In this document: one piece after another, positions 1-5,261 of the stretch | How positions within the stretch are numbered: position 1 is the first letter of the stretch | Layout: each line of letters begins with the position of its first letter | Source of the DNA: an uncultured Lachnospiraceae bacterium | Lineage (GTDB): Bacteria > Bacillota_A > Clostridia > Lachnospirales > Lachnospiraceae | DNA: 5,261 nucleotides | Assembly (NCBI GenBank): GCA_902766415.1 | Contig: CACXDR010000200.1 | Location: 1-5,261 of the forward strand | Direction: 5' to 3' | Notes under the pieces: generated by a model | The model's input: the letters and a program-made list of their open reading frames with translations, nothing else | Database searches by the model: none | What the model was told of the DNA's origin: nothing | Position numbers and translations under genes: made by a program

Positions 1-693
1 CCGACCAAGAAGAGCCAGGTGTTCTCCACCGCGGAGGACAACCAGTCTGCAGTCGACATCCACGTCGTCCAGGGCGAGCGCCAGTTCGCAAGGGACAACA
101 AGACGCTGGGCCAGTTCCGTCTTGACGGCATCCTGCCGGCAAGGAGAGGCGTCCCGCAGATCGAGGTCACCTTCGACATCGACGCGAACGGCATCGTGAA
201 CGTCTCCGCGAAGGATCTCGGCACCGGCAAGGAGCAGCACATCACCATCACCTCCGGCTCCAACATGTCCTCCGAGGATATTGACCGCGCGGTGAAGGAC
301 GCTGCGGCTTACGAGGCGCAGGACAAGAAGCGCAAGGAAGGCATCGACGCGAGGAACGACGCGGATTCCCTCGTGTTCCAGACCGAGAAGGCGATCCAGG
401 ACGTCGGCGACAAGCTTGACCCGACGGACAAGGCGGCGGTCGAGGCTGACCTCTCCGCACTGAAGGAAGCCATCAACCGCGCTCCGGCGGAGTCCATGAC
501 GGACGACCAGGTCGCGGACATCAAGGCAGGCAGGGAGAAGCTGATGAACTCCGCTCAGAAGCTGTTCTCCAAGGTCTACGAGCAGGCGCAGGCGGCGCAG
601 AACGCGGCAGGCGCGGCAGGACAGGCCGGCGGACAGCAGACATCGTCCGCGAATGACGACGGTGTCGTTGACGGAGACTTCCGCGAGGTATAA
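1..693 (+). CDS. dnaK: Chaperone protein DnaK (Hsp70), 3' part, cut by window start
   Basis: This is the C-terminal 230 residues of the ATP-dependent Hsp70 chaperone, which binds exposed hydrophobic segments of unfolded cytosolic proteins. Reading is open from base 1 in frame 1, so the true start lies upstream; the GTG at 19 is an internal valine. Residues 1-85 are the rest of the beta-sandwich substrate-binding domain, with the hallmark strings [36 protein letters not shown] and VSAKD. By family alignment, A11 and V18 of the fragment match E. coli A429 and V436 at the substrate cleft, so residue 1 is near E. coli 419. Residues 90-195 are the helical lid. Residues 194-214 are an Ala/Gln/Gly-rich linker, followed by an acidic tail ending [10 protein letters not shown]. 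The ATPase domain is outside the window. dnaJ follows after 78 bp, as is usual in Firmicutes. Heat regulation by HrcA/CIRCE is likely from the family, but no CIRCE lies within the window. Confidence 0.98.
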   Translation, partial: PTKKSQVFSTAEDNQSAVDIHVVQGERQFARDNKTLGQFRLDGILPARRGVPQIEVTFDIDANGIVNVSAKDLGTGKEQHITITSGSNMSSEDIDRAVKDAAAYEAQDKKRKEGIDARNDADSLVFQTEKAIQDVGDKLDPTDKAAVEADLSALKEAINRAPAESMTDDQVADIKAGREKLMNSAQKLFSKVYEQAQAAQNAAGAAGQAGGQQTSSANDDGVVDGDFREV

Positions 694-703
694 AAAGCAT
701 AAA

Positions 704-749
704 AGTCAGCTGTCCGGCGTCCGGGACACGGGTGCCGGACAGCTGTACT
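704..749 (+). other. GC-rich hairpin in the dnaK-dnaJ spacer
   Basis: Bases 707-718 (CAGCTGTCCGGC) are a perfect 12-bp inverted repeat of 734-745. Two G-U pairs and then C721-G731, C722-G730 and G723-C729 can extend the stem inward to a 5-nt loop (724-728). AGT at 704-706 can pair with ACT at 747-749 across a one-base bulge. No T-tract follows on the + strand, so a simple factor-independent terminator for dnaK is unlikely. An RNA-stabilising, processing or partial attenuation element that keeps DnaJ below DnaK is more plausible, but this is inference. Read on the - strand, the stem is followed by ACTTTTATGCTTTTTA, which resembles a terminator for antisense transcription. The dnaJ ribosome binding site (758-766) lies just outside the stem. 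Confidence 0.75.
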
Positions 750-771
750 CTGAAAGCAGGAAAGGACAAAC

Positions 772-1917
772 ATGGCAGAACAGAAGCGTGATTACTACGA
801 AGTTCTGGGGGTGCCGAAGGACGCGGACGACGCGGCGCTGAAGAAGGCGTACCGCGCGCTCGCGAAAAAGTACCACCCGGACGCGAACCCCGGCGACAAG
901 GAGGCCGAAGCAAAATTCAAGGAGGCCAGCGAGGCGTACTCGGTCCTTAGCGACGCGGAGAAGCGGCGGAAATACGATCAGTTCGGCCACGCGGCTTTCG
1001 ATGGAGGCTCCGGCGGCCCGGGCGGCGGGTTCGATTTCAACACCGCGGATTTTTCCGATATCTTCGGAGATATCTTCGGCGGGGACGGAGGCTTCTTCGG
1101 AGATATTTTCGGAGGCAGGCGGTCCGCGCAGGCGGCCAACGAACCCATGCGCGGCGCGAACGTCCGCACTTCGGTGCGCCTGACGTTTGAGGAAGCGGTC
1201 TTCGGCTGCGAAAAGGATATCACTGTCAACTTCAAGGAGACCTGCTCCGTCTGCGGCGGCAGCGGGGCAAAGCCCGGAACGGCACCTGAGACGTGCCAGA
1301 CCTGCCAGGGCAAGGGCAAGATCGTGCAGATGAGCAGGACGATGTTCGGCACCATGCAGAACGTGCAGGTGTGCCCGAACTGCCGCGGCGCCGGCAAGGT
1401 CGTCAAGGAGCGCTGCACGGGCTGCAACGGAACAGGCTACAACCAGAAGCGGAAAACGTTCCGTGTCACTATCCCGGCAGGGATCGACAACGGACTTTCC
1501 GTCCGCATGGCGGGCGGCGGCGAGCCGGGCGTGAACGGCGGCGGGAGAGGCGATCTCCTTGTCGAGTGCATCGTGAGCCCGCACCCCATCTTCAAGCGCC
1601 AGGATACGAACATCTTCTCGACGGTGCCGATCACCTTCGCGAAGGCGGCGCTCGGCGGCACCATCCGGATCAAGACCGTGGACGGCGAGGTGGAGTACGA
1701 GGTGAAGCCCGGAACACAGACCGACACGCGCGTCAGGCTGCGCGGCAAGGGCGTTCCTTCGCTGAGGAACCGCAACGTGCGCGGCGACCACTATGTGACG
1801 CTGGTCGTCGAGGTGCCGACAAAGATGACGCAGGCCCAGAAGGAGGCCCTGCAGAATTTCGAGGACCTGATGACAGGCCAGGGCTCAGGAAAGAAAAAGG
1901 GACTTTTCAATAAATAA
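772..1917 (+). CDS. dnaJ: Chaperone protein DnaJ (Hsp40, class A J-protein)
   Basis: This 381-residue co-chaperone delivers unfolded substrates to DnaK and stimulates its ATPase in the cytosol. All class A parts are visible. The J domain spans residues 5-72, with the essential HPD at 35-37. A Gly/Phe-rich region spans about 77-116, with three DIFG units at 96-99, 100-103 and 111-114. The zinc-binding domain spans about 145-225, with four CxxCxGxG motifs at 158-165, 175-182, 201-208 and 215-222. All eight cysteines are present, giving two zinc sites. The C-terminal substrate-binding and dimerisation region is at about 226-360. Length is normal for the family (about 375-385). The ATG at 772 is supported by AGGAAAGGA at 758-766, five bases upstream, and by the conserved opening [10 protein letters not shown]. 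It is probably co-transcribed with dnaK through the intervening hairpin. A long palindrome begins seven bases after the stop codon. Confidence 0.98.
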   Translation: MAEQKRDYYEVLGVPKDADDAALKKAYRALAKKYHPDANPGDKEAEAKFKEASEAYSVLSDAEKRRKYDQFGHAAFDGGSGGPGGGFDFNTADFSDIFGDIFGGDGGFFGDIFGGRRSAQAANEPMRGANVRTSVRLTFEEAVFGCEKDITVNFKETCSVCGGSGAKPGTAPETCQTCQGKGKIVQMSRTMFGTMQNVQVCPNCRGAGKVVKERCTGCNGTGYNQKRKTFRVTIPAGIDNGLSVRMAGGGEPGVNGGGRGDLLVECIVSPHPIFKRQDTNIFSTVPITFAKAALGGTIRIKTVDGEVEYEVKPGTQTDTRVRLRGKGVPSLRNRNVRGDHYVTLVVEVPTKMTQAQKEALQNFEDLMTGQGSGKKKGLFNK

Positions 1918-1924
1918 TACGGAG

Positions 1925-2044
1925 AGGACTGCCGCGCTAAGGTTATTCTGCAGACAGGTTCCCCTGTGTCCGGAGCTTTTTGTATGCAAAGCTCCGGACA
2001 CCCGGGGAACATTGTCTGTATTTTCTGCCTGGCGCGGCAGTCCT
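1925..2044. repeat. Nested interrupted palindrome of about 120 bp between dnaJ and prmA
   Basis: The outer arms are a perfect 13-bp inverted repeat, AGGACTGCCGCGC at 1925-1937 against 2032-2044. Inside them, co-linear and correctly nested, lie CAGACA (1951-1956) against 2013-2018, GTTCCCC (1958-1964) against 2004-2010, and a 14-bp perfect pair at 1966-1979 against 1988-2001 around an 8-nt loop. Most of the region can therefore fold as one long imperfect hairpin on either strand. Asymmetric bulges occur near 1940, 1965, 2002-2003 and 2011, with a larger internal loop around 1943-1948 and 2021-2027. No reading frame of note, no transposase remnant and no clear target-site duplication were seen. 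It could be the end of the dnaK-dnaJ transcript, a structured RNA, or a small miniature inverted-repeat element; I cannot decide from one copy. Confidence 0.85.
1958..2010 (+). terminator. Inner hairpin, candidate 3' end of the dnaK-dnaJ transcript
   Basis: The strongest local stem is 14 bp (GTGTCCGGAGCTTT at 1966-1979 with 1988-2001). It is continued by a 7-bp GC-rich stem (1958-1964 with 2004-2010) across a small internal loop. The run of five T (1977-1981) falls at the top of the left arm and in the loop, not after the stem, so it does not have canonical terminator form. The only T-rich stretch downstream is the interrupted TTGATTGTTTACGTTTT starting at 2044, after the outer arms of the palindrome. 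The position directly after dnaJ and before a new promoter suggests termination or 3'-end protection. That role is inferred. Confidence 0.4.
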
Positions 2045-2050
2045 TGATTG

Positions 2051-2079
2051 TTTACGTTTTCCGGTTTCCGTGATATCAT
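2051..2079 (+). promoter_or_regulatory. Probable sigma-A promoter for prmA
   Basis: A -35-like TTTACG (2051-2056) is separated by 17 bp from a -10-like TATCAT (2074-2079). A TG one base before the -10 (2071-2072) forms an extended -10 element. Transcription would start near 2086, giving a leader of about 50 nt that ends in the strong ribosome binding site AAGGAAGG (2119-2126). The surroundings are AT-richer than the genes. This promoter would let prmA and the genes behind it be expressed independently of the heat-shock genes. The sequence match is good but the start site is unproven. Confidence 0.6.
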
Positions 2080-2135
2080 GTGCAAGGTCAACTGACAGGG
2101 CAGGGTCCCGGCTTGGATAAGGAAGGTTATTTTAT

Positions 2136-3101
2136 ATGAAGTGGAAGAAATATACGCTTGAGACTACCACGGAGGCGGTCGACCTTGTGAGCGCCGCGTT
2201 CGGCGAGCTCGGGATCGAGGGCATTGAGATCGAGGACAATGTGCCGCTCACGGAGAGCGAGACGAAGGGCATGTTTATCGACATCCTTCCGGAGCTTCCT
2301 CCGGACGACGGCACCGCGCGCGTCAGCTTTTACCTGGATCCGGACTCCGACGTGGAGGGGATGCTTACCCGCGTCCGCGAAGCGCTTTCCGAGCTGTCCG
2401 CGTTCACGGACCTCGGGAAGGCAGAGATCACGGAGAGCGAGACGGAGGACAAGGACTGGATCAACAACTGGAAGCAGTATTTCCATCCCTTCACGGTGGA
2501 CGATATCCTGATCAAGCCCACCTGGGAGCCGCTCCCGGAGGGCATGGAGGGGAAGACCCTCATCCAGATCGACCCGGGCACGGCCTTCGGGACCGGCTCG
2601 CACGAGACGACGCAGCTCTGCATCCGTCAGATCGAAAAGTACCTGAAGGAAAAGGGACCGGGCGCCGAGGTGCTCGACGTCGGGACAGGCAGCGGCATCT
2701 TAGGGATCGCGGCGCTGAAGCTCGGCGCGGGGCATGTGTTCGCGACGGACCTCGACGACTGCGCGATCGAGGCGGTCGCTGAGAACTTAAGAAGCAACGG
2801 ACTCACGGAGGCGGATTTCCATACGGTCTGCGGGAACCTGATCGACGACCCTGCGGTGCAGGACGAGGCGGGCTACGAAAGGTACGACATCGCCGCGGCG
2901 AATATCCTGGCACCCGTGATCATCGCCCTCCAGGGCGAGGTGTTCAGGCACCTGAAGCACGGCGGCATCTTCATCACCTCCGGCATCATCGACACGAAGG
3001 AGGAGGACGTGAAGGCGGCCATCTCCGCGAACCCGGAGTTCGAGATCCTTGAAGTGAACCACCAGGGCGAGTGGGTCAATATTACAGCGAGAAGGAAGTG
3101 A
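2136..3101 (+). CDS. prmA: Ribosomal protein L11 methyltransferase PrmA
   Basis: This 321-residue S-adenosylmethionine-dependent enzyme trimethylates amino groups of ribosomal protein L11 in the cytosol. The N-terminal part, about residues 1-100, is the L11-recognition domain. It is followed by the family string DKDWINNWKQYFHPF (106-119 region). The signature DPGTAFGTGSHETT is at 146-159, the class I Rossmann glycine motif VLDVGTGSGILG at 179-190, the cofactor-binding acidic strand ATDLDD at 203-208, and the catalytic-region motif NILAP at 256-260. Length is slightly above the usual 290-315. The ATG at 2136 is preceded by AAGGAAGG nine bases upstream. Position after dnaJ and before rsmE is the standard Firmicutes order. 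It is the first gene of the downstream cluster and has its own likely promoter. L11 methylation is dispensable in several bacteria. Confidence 0.97.
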   Translation: MKWKKYTLETTTEAVDLVSAAFGELGIEGIEIEDNVPLTESETKGMFIDILPELPPDDGTARVSFYLDPDSDVEGMLTRVREALSELSAFTDLGKAEITESETEDKDWINNWKQYFHPFTVDDILIKPTWEPLPEGMEGKTLIQIDPGTAFGTGSHETTQLCIRQIEKYLKEKGPGAEVLDVGTGSGILGIAALKLGAGHVFATDLDDCAIEAVAENLRSNGLTEADFHTVCGNLIDDPAVQDEAGYERYDIAAANILAPVIIALQGEVFRHLKHGGIFITSGIIDTKEEDVKAAISANPEFEILEVNHQGEWVNITARRK

Positions 3102-3146
3102 CCGTTCCGGGGCGGAAGGCCCGGGACCAGGAGAAAGGCGGCCGGC

Positions 3147-3887
3147 ATGTATCATTTTTTTGTCCGTCCCGACCAGGTGGGCGGCGGGGAAGCCGTGATC
3201 ACCGGGAGCGACGTGAACCATATCGGGAACGTGCTGCGCATGAAGCCGGGGGAGAAGGTGCTTCTTTCCGCGGGCGGGGACTGGGAATACCTCTGCGAGA
3301 TCCGTGAGATCACGCGGGACGAGGTCCGCCTTGACGTGCTCGAGGGGGAGCAGAGCGTGAAGGAGCTCCCGGCGGAGATCACCCTTTACCAGGGACTTCC
3401 GAAGAGCGACAAGATGGAGCTGATCATCCAGAAGGCGGTGGAGCTCGGGGCGGCGCGGATCGTTCCGGTGGAGACCCGCCGGTGCGTCGTGAAGCTGGAC
3501 CCGAAGAAGGCGGAGGCGAAGGTGCGCCGCTGGCAGGCTATTGCGGAAAGCGCGGCCAAACAGTCGGGAAGGCAGATCATCCCGGAGGTCGCCATGCCGC
3601 TGCCGTTCAGGAAGGCGCTCCTCGAGGCGGAGGCCTGCACGGTCCGCCTGATCCCCTACGAGCTTGCAGGAGGCATGGACAGGACCCGGCAGATGATCGC
3701 CGCGGTGCGCCCGGGCGACAGGGTCGCAGTGTTTATAGGCCCGGAGGGCGGCTTTGAGACAGAGGAGATCAGGGAGGCCGCGGAGCACGGCGTGTCCGAG
3801 GTGACGCTCGGAAAGCGGATCCTCAGGACAGAGACCGCGGGACTTGTCGTGCTGTCGCTTCTTATGGCGCAGCTCGAGGGAGACTGA
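3147..3887 (+). CDS. rsmE: 16S rRNA (uracil-1498-N3) methyltransferase RsmE
   Basis: This 246-residue SPOUT-family methyltransferase makes m3U1498 in 16S rRNA, close to the decoding site of the 30S subunit. It opens with the typical MYHFFV. A PUA-like RNA-binding domain covers about residues 1-70, including NVLRMKPGEKV. The knotted SPOUT domain covers about 75-243, with KSDKMELIIQKAVELGA (86-102), SAAKQSGR (135-142), IGPEGGFE (197-204) and LGKRILRTETA (221-231). The last two strings form the S-adenosylmethionine-binding knot. Length is normal for the family. The ATG at 3147 has GGAGAAAGG at 3130-3138, eight bases upstream. It lies 45 bp after prmA and only 4 bp before the desulfurase gene, so co-transcription with both is expected. 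Confidence 0.97.
   Translation: MYHFFVRPDQVGGGEAVITGSDVNHIGNVLRMKPGEKVLLSAGGDWEYLCEIREITRDEVRLDVLEGEQSVKELPAEITLYQGLPKSDKMELIIQKAVELGAARIVPVETRRCVVKLDPKKAEAKVRRWQAIAESAAKQSGRQIIPEVAMPLPFRKALLEAEACTVRLIPYELAGGMDRTRQMIAAVRPGDRVAVFIGPEGGFETEEIREAAEHGVSEVTLGKRILRTETAGLVVLSLLMAQLEGD
3876..3883 (+). promoter_or_regulatory. Ribosome binding site that fixes the desulfurase start
   Basis: GAGGGAGA lies inside the last codons of rsmE and eight bases before the ATG at 3892. The frame is also open upstream to a GTG at 3844, which would add 16 residues inside rsmE that do not resemble the family. The ATG gives the usual family opening MEIYFDNSATT, so it is preferred. Confidence 0.75.
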
Positions 3888-3891
3888 ATAT

Positions 3892-5046
3892 ATGGAGATC
3901 TACTTTGACAATTCAGCCACGACGCGCGTTTCCGACAGGGTCATGCGGATCGTGGAAAAGACCATGCGGGAGGATTACGGCAATCCTTCGGCAAAGCACA
4001 GGATGGGCGTGAACGCGGAGCGCTACGTCAGGGACGCGGCGGAAAAGATCGCGAAGACCCTGAAGGTAAGCGCGAAGGAGATCCTGTTCACCTCAGGCGG
4101 CACGGAGTCGGACAACCTTGCGCTGATCGGGTGCGCGCTTGCCAGGGAACGGCGCGGGAAGCACCTGATCACCAGCGCGATCGAGCATCCGGCGGTCTAT
4201 GAGCCGCTGACGTTCCTCGAGTCGCTTGGCTTTGAGATCACGGTCCTCCCGGTGGACGGAAGGGGGCACATTTCAGTCGAAGCGCTGAAGGCTGCCATCC
4301 GGCCGGACACCACGGTCGTGTCCGTCATGTACGTGAACAACGAGATGGGCGGCACCGAGCCGGTGGAGGAGATCGCGCGGGCGGTCCACGAAACGAACCC
4401 GGACACCTATTTCCACGTGGACGCGATCCAGGCGTACGGAAAGTACCGGATCCTGCCGAAGCGCATGGGCATCGACCTCATGAGCGTGAGCGGCCATAAG
4501 CTCCACGGGCCGAAGGGCGTGGGCTTCCTCTATATTGACAGCCGCGTCCGGATCCGTCCGATCCTGTTCGGCGGAGGCCAGCAGGGAGGCTTACGGAGCG
4601 GGACCATCAACGTGCCGGGCATCGCCGGCCTCGGAGAGGCGGCGGCGGAAGCCTACGAGGACTTTGACGGGAAGATCGCGCATATCACGGCGGTGAAGGA
4701 CCATCTGATCGACGGCCTCCTGAAGCTTCCCGGCGTCACCGTCAATTCGGAGAAGGGCGCGGGGAGCGCGCCGCATATCGTCAGTATTTCCGCCGAGGGC
4801 GTGAAGAGCGAGGTGCTCCTTCACGCGCTGGAGGACAGGGGGATCTATGTTTCGAGCGGGTCCGCCTGCTCGTCGCACCACCCCGGGATCTCCGGGACGC
4901 TGAAGGGCATCGGCCTTCCGGACGCGCTGCTCGATTCGACGATCCGCGTCAGTCTCTGCGGGACGAACACGGAGGAGGAGGCAGACCTCTTCCTTAAGGA
5001 ACTTGCCGCGCTGCTTCCCATGCTGCGCCGCTTCAAACGACACTGA
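3892..5046 (+). CDS. Cysteine desulfurase, NifS/IscS type (group I), probable sulfur donor for ThiI
   Basis: This 384-residue pyridoxal-phosphate enzyme takes sulfur from L-cysteine, leaving alanine and an enzyme persulfide. Visible hallmarks are YFDNSATT (4-11), GNPSAKH (30-36), FTSGGTESDNLA (66-77) for cofactor phosphate binding, His99 in EHP stacking on the cofactor ring, NNEMG (149-153), HVDAIQ (175-180) with Asp177, and SVSGHKLHGPKG (198-209) with the Schiff-base Lys203. The active-site loop SSGSACSS (321-328) carries catalytic Cys326; this SSGSACSS form belongs to group I (NifS/IscS), not SufS. A second cysteine, C356 in VSLCGTNT, lies where many relatives carry other residues. The gene starts 4 bp after rsmE and ends 13 bp before thiI. 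No iscU-like scaffold gene is adjacent, so a role in tRNA thiolation like Bacillus NifZ is more likely than general Fe-S assembly. That assignment is from context. Confidence 0.95.
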   Translation: MEIYFDNSATTRVSDRVMRIVEKTMREDYGNPSAKHRMGVNAERYVRDAAEKIAKTLKVSAKEILFTSGGTESDNLALIGCALARERRGKHLITSAIEHPAVYEPLTFLESLGFEITVLPVDGRGHISVEALKAAIRPDTTVVSVMYVNNEMGGTEPVEEIARAVHETNPDTYFHVDAIQAYGKYRILPKRMGIDLMSVSGHKLHGPKGVGFLYIDSRVRIRPILFGGGQQGGLRSGTINVPGIAGLGEAAAEAYEDFDGKIAHITAVKDHLIDGLLKLPGVTVNSEKGAGSAPHIVSISAEGVKSEVLLHALEDRGIYVSSGSACSSHHPGISGTLKGIGLPDALLDSTIRVSLCGTNTEEEADLFLKELAALLPMLRRFKRH

Positions 5047-5059
5047 AAGAGCGTGAACT

Positions 5060-5261
5060 ATGGAATTCAGATCATTTATCGTGAAATACGGGGAGATCGG
5101 CGTCAAGGGAAAGAACCGCTTCAAGTTCGAGGACGCGCTGATCAAAAGGATCCGCCTGGCGCTGCGGAACGTCGAGGGGGAGTTCGACATCGTCCGGAAC
5201 CACGGGCGCATCTACGTCGACTGCGCCCCGGGCTATGATTACGAGGATACGGTCGACGCGC
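5060..5261 (+). CDS. thiI: tRNA 4-thiouridine synthetase ThiI, 5' end, cut by window end
   Basis: The first 67 codons of ThiI are present and the gene runs off the window. ThiI adenylates U8 of tRNA and inserts sulfur from a desulfurase to make 4-thiouridine; in some bacteria it also serves thiazole synthesis. The fragment shows the N-terminal ferredoxin-like domain with the family string VKYGEIGVKGKNR (8-20), then FEDALIKRIR, and RNHGRIYVD (46-54). The THUMP and PP-loop ATPase domains would follow outside the window. The ATG at 5060 is 13 bp after the desulfurase stop. The ribosome binding site is weak: GAAAGAG at 5045-5051 overlaps that stop codon, which suggests translational coupling. Whether a C-terminal rhodanese domain exists cannot be seen; Bacillus-type ThiI proteins lack it and rely on a dedicated desulfurase. 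Confidence 0.95.
   Translation, partial: MEFRSFIVKYGEIGVKGKNRFKFEDALIKRIRLALRNVEGEFDIVRNHGRIYVDCAPGYDYEDTVDA

Noticed and set aside
706..1791. Long open frame of 361 codons on the - strand opposite dnaJ
   Set aside because: Its product is rich in Arg, Ala and Leu with no recognisable domain and lies antisense to an unmistakable dnaJ; G+C-rich codon use commonly leaves such frames open.
1293..1913. Open frame of 206 codons on the + strand in another frame of dnaJ
   Set aside because: It overlaps the zinc-finger and C-terminal domains of dnaJ, is Arg/Gly/Pro-rich and has no plausible ribosome binding site or family match.
1925..2044. Calling the dnaJ-prmA palindrome a mobile element
   Set aside because: The 13-bp terminal repeats are suggestive, but no target-site duplication, transposase remnant or second copy is visible in the window.
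1918..2135. T-box or known riboswitch leader for prmA
   Set aside because: No T-box core sequence or other riboswitch consensus was recognised, and the likely prmA transcript start (near 2086) is downstream of the palindrome.
3105..3117. Small hairpin in the prmA-rsmE spacer
   Set aside because: Only five base pairs (TTCCG/CGGAA) with a 3-nt loop and no T-tract; too weak to count as a terminator and the genes look co-transcribed.
2787..3788. Open frame of 333 codons on the - strand across prmA and rsmE
   Set aside because: It spans two well-supported + strand genes, has Arg/Leu/His-rich low-complexity composition and no family resemblance.
5053..5238. GTG-started frame near the window end
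   Set aside because: It is out of frame with thiI; the frame from ATG 5060 gives the clear ThiI N-terminus and stays open to the window end.
1..5261. CIRCE operator (HrcA site)
   Set aside because: The TTAGCACTC-N9-GAGTGCTAA type inverted repeat was not found; it would be expected upstream of this window.

Overview
The window (about 60% G+C by eye) carries six genes, all on the + strand, from what looks like a bacterial chromosome. In order they are the 3' part of dnaK, complete dnaJ, prmA, rsmE and a NifS/IscS-type cysteine desulfurase gene, and the 5' end of thiI. The order dnaK-dnaJ-prmA-rsmE is the classic Firmicutes heat-shock neighbourhood. Adding a nifS-like gene next to thiI points to the Clostridia, possibly a G+C-rich Lachnospiraceae-like anaerobe. 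The class is fairly secure; anything finer is a guess. No mobile element, CRISPR array, tRNA or rRNA gene was seen, and no reading frame is visibly broken.

Layout. Bases 1-693: C-terminal 230 residues of DnaK (substrate-binding domain, lid and tail). Bases 694-771: a spacer with a strong GC-rich hairpin that lacks a downstream T-tract. Bases 772-1917: DnaJ, a full class A (type I) J-protein. Bases 1918-2135: the longest gene-free stretch (218 bp). It holds a nested palindrome of about 120 bp, then a good sigma-A-type promoter and a strong ribosome binding site for prmA. Bases 2136-5261: prmA, rsmE, the desulfurase gene and thiI, closely packed (gaps of 45, 4 and 13 bp), so probably one transcript.

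How the genes work together. The first half is the DnaK/DnaJ chaperone machine; the nucleotide exchange factor GrpE and the repressor HrcA would be expected upstream, outside the window. The second half modifies the translation machinery: PrmA methylates ribosomal protein L11, RsmE methylates U1498 of 16S rRNA, and the desulfurase probably feeds sulfur to ThiI for 4-thiouridine at tRNA position 8. The palindrome and the promoter between dnaJ and prmA suggest that the modification genes can be transcribed separately from the heat-shock genes.

No undescribed biological system was identified. The coding content is conserved housekeeping. The least explained parts are the two intergenic structures flanking dnaJ, which share a TGTCCGG/CCGGACA stem core.
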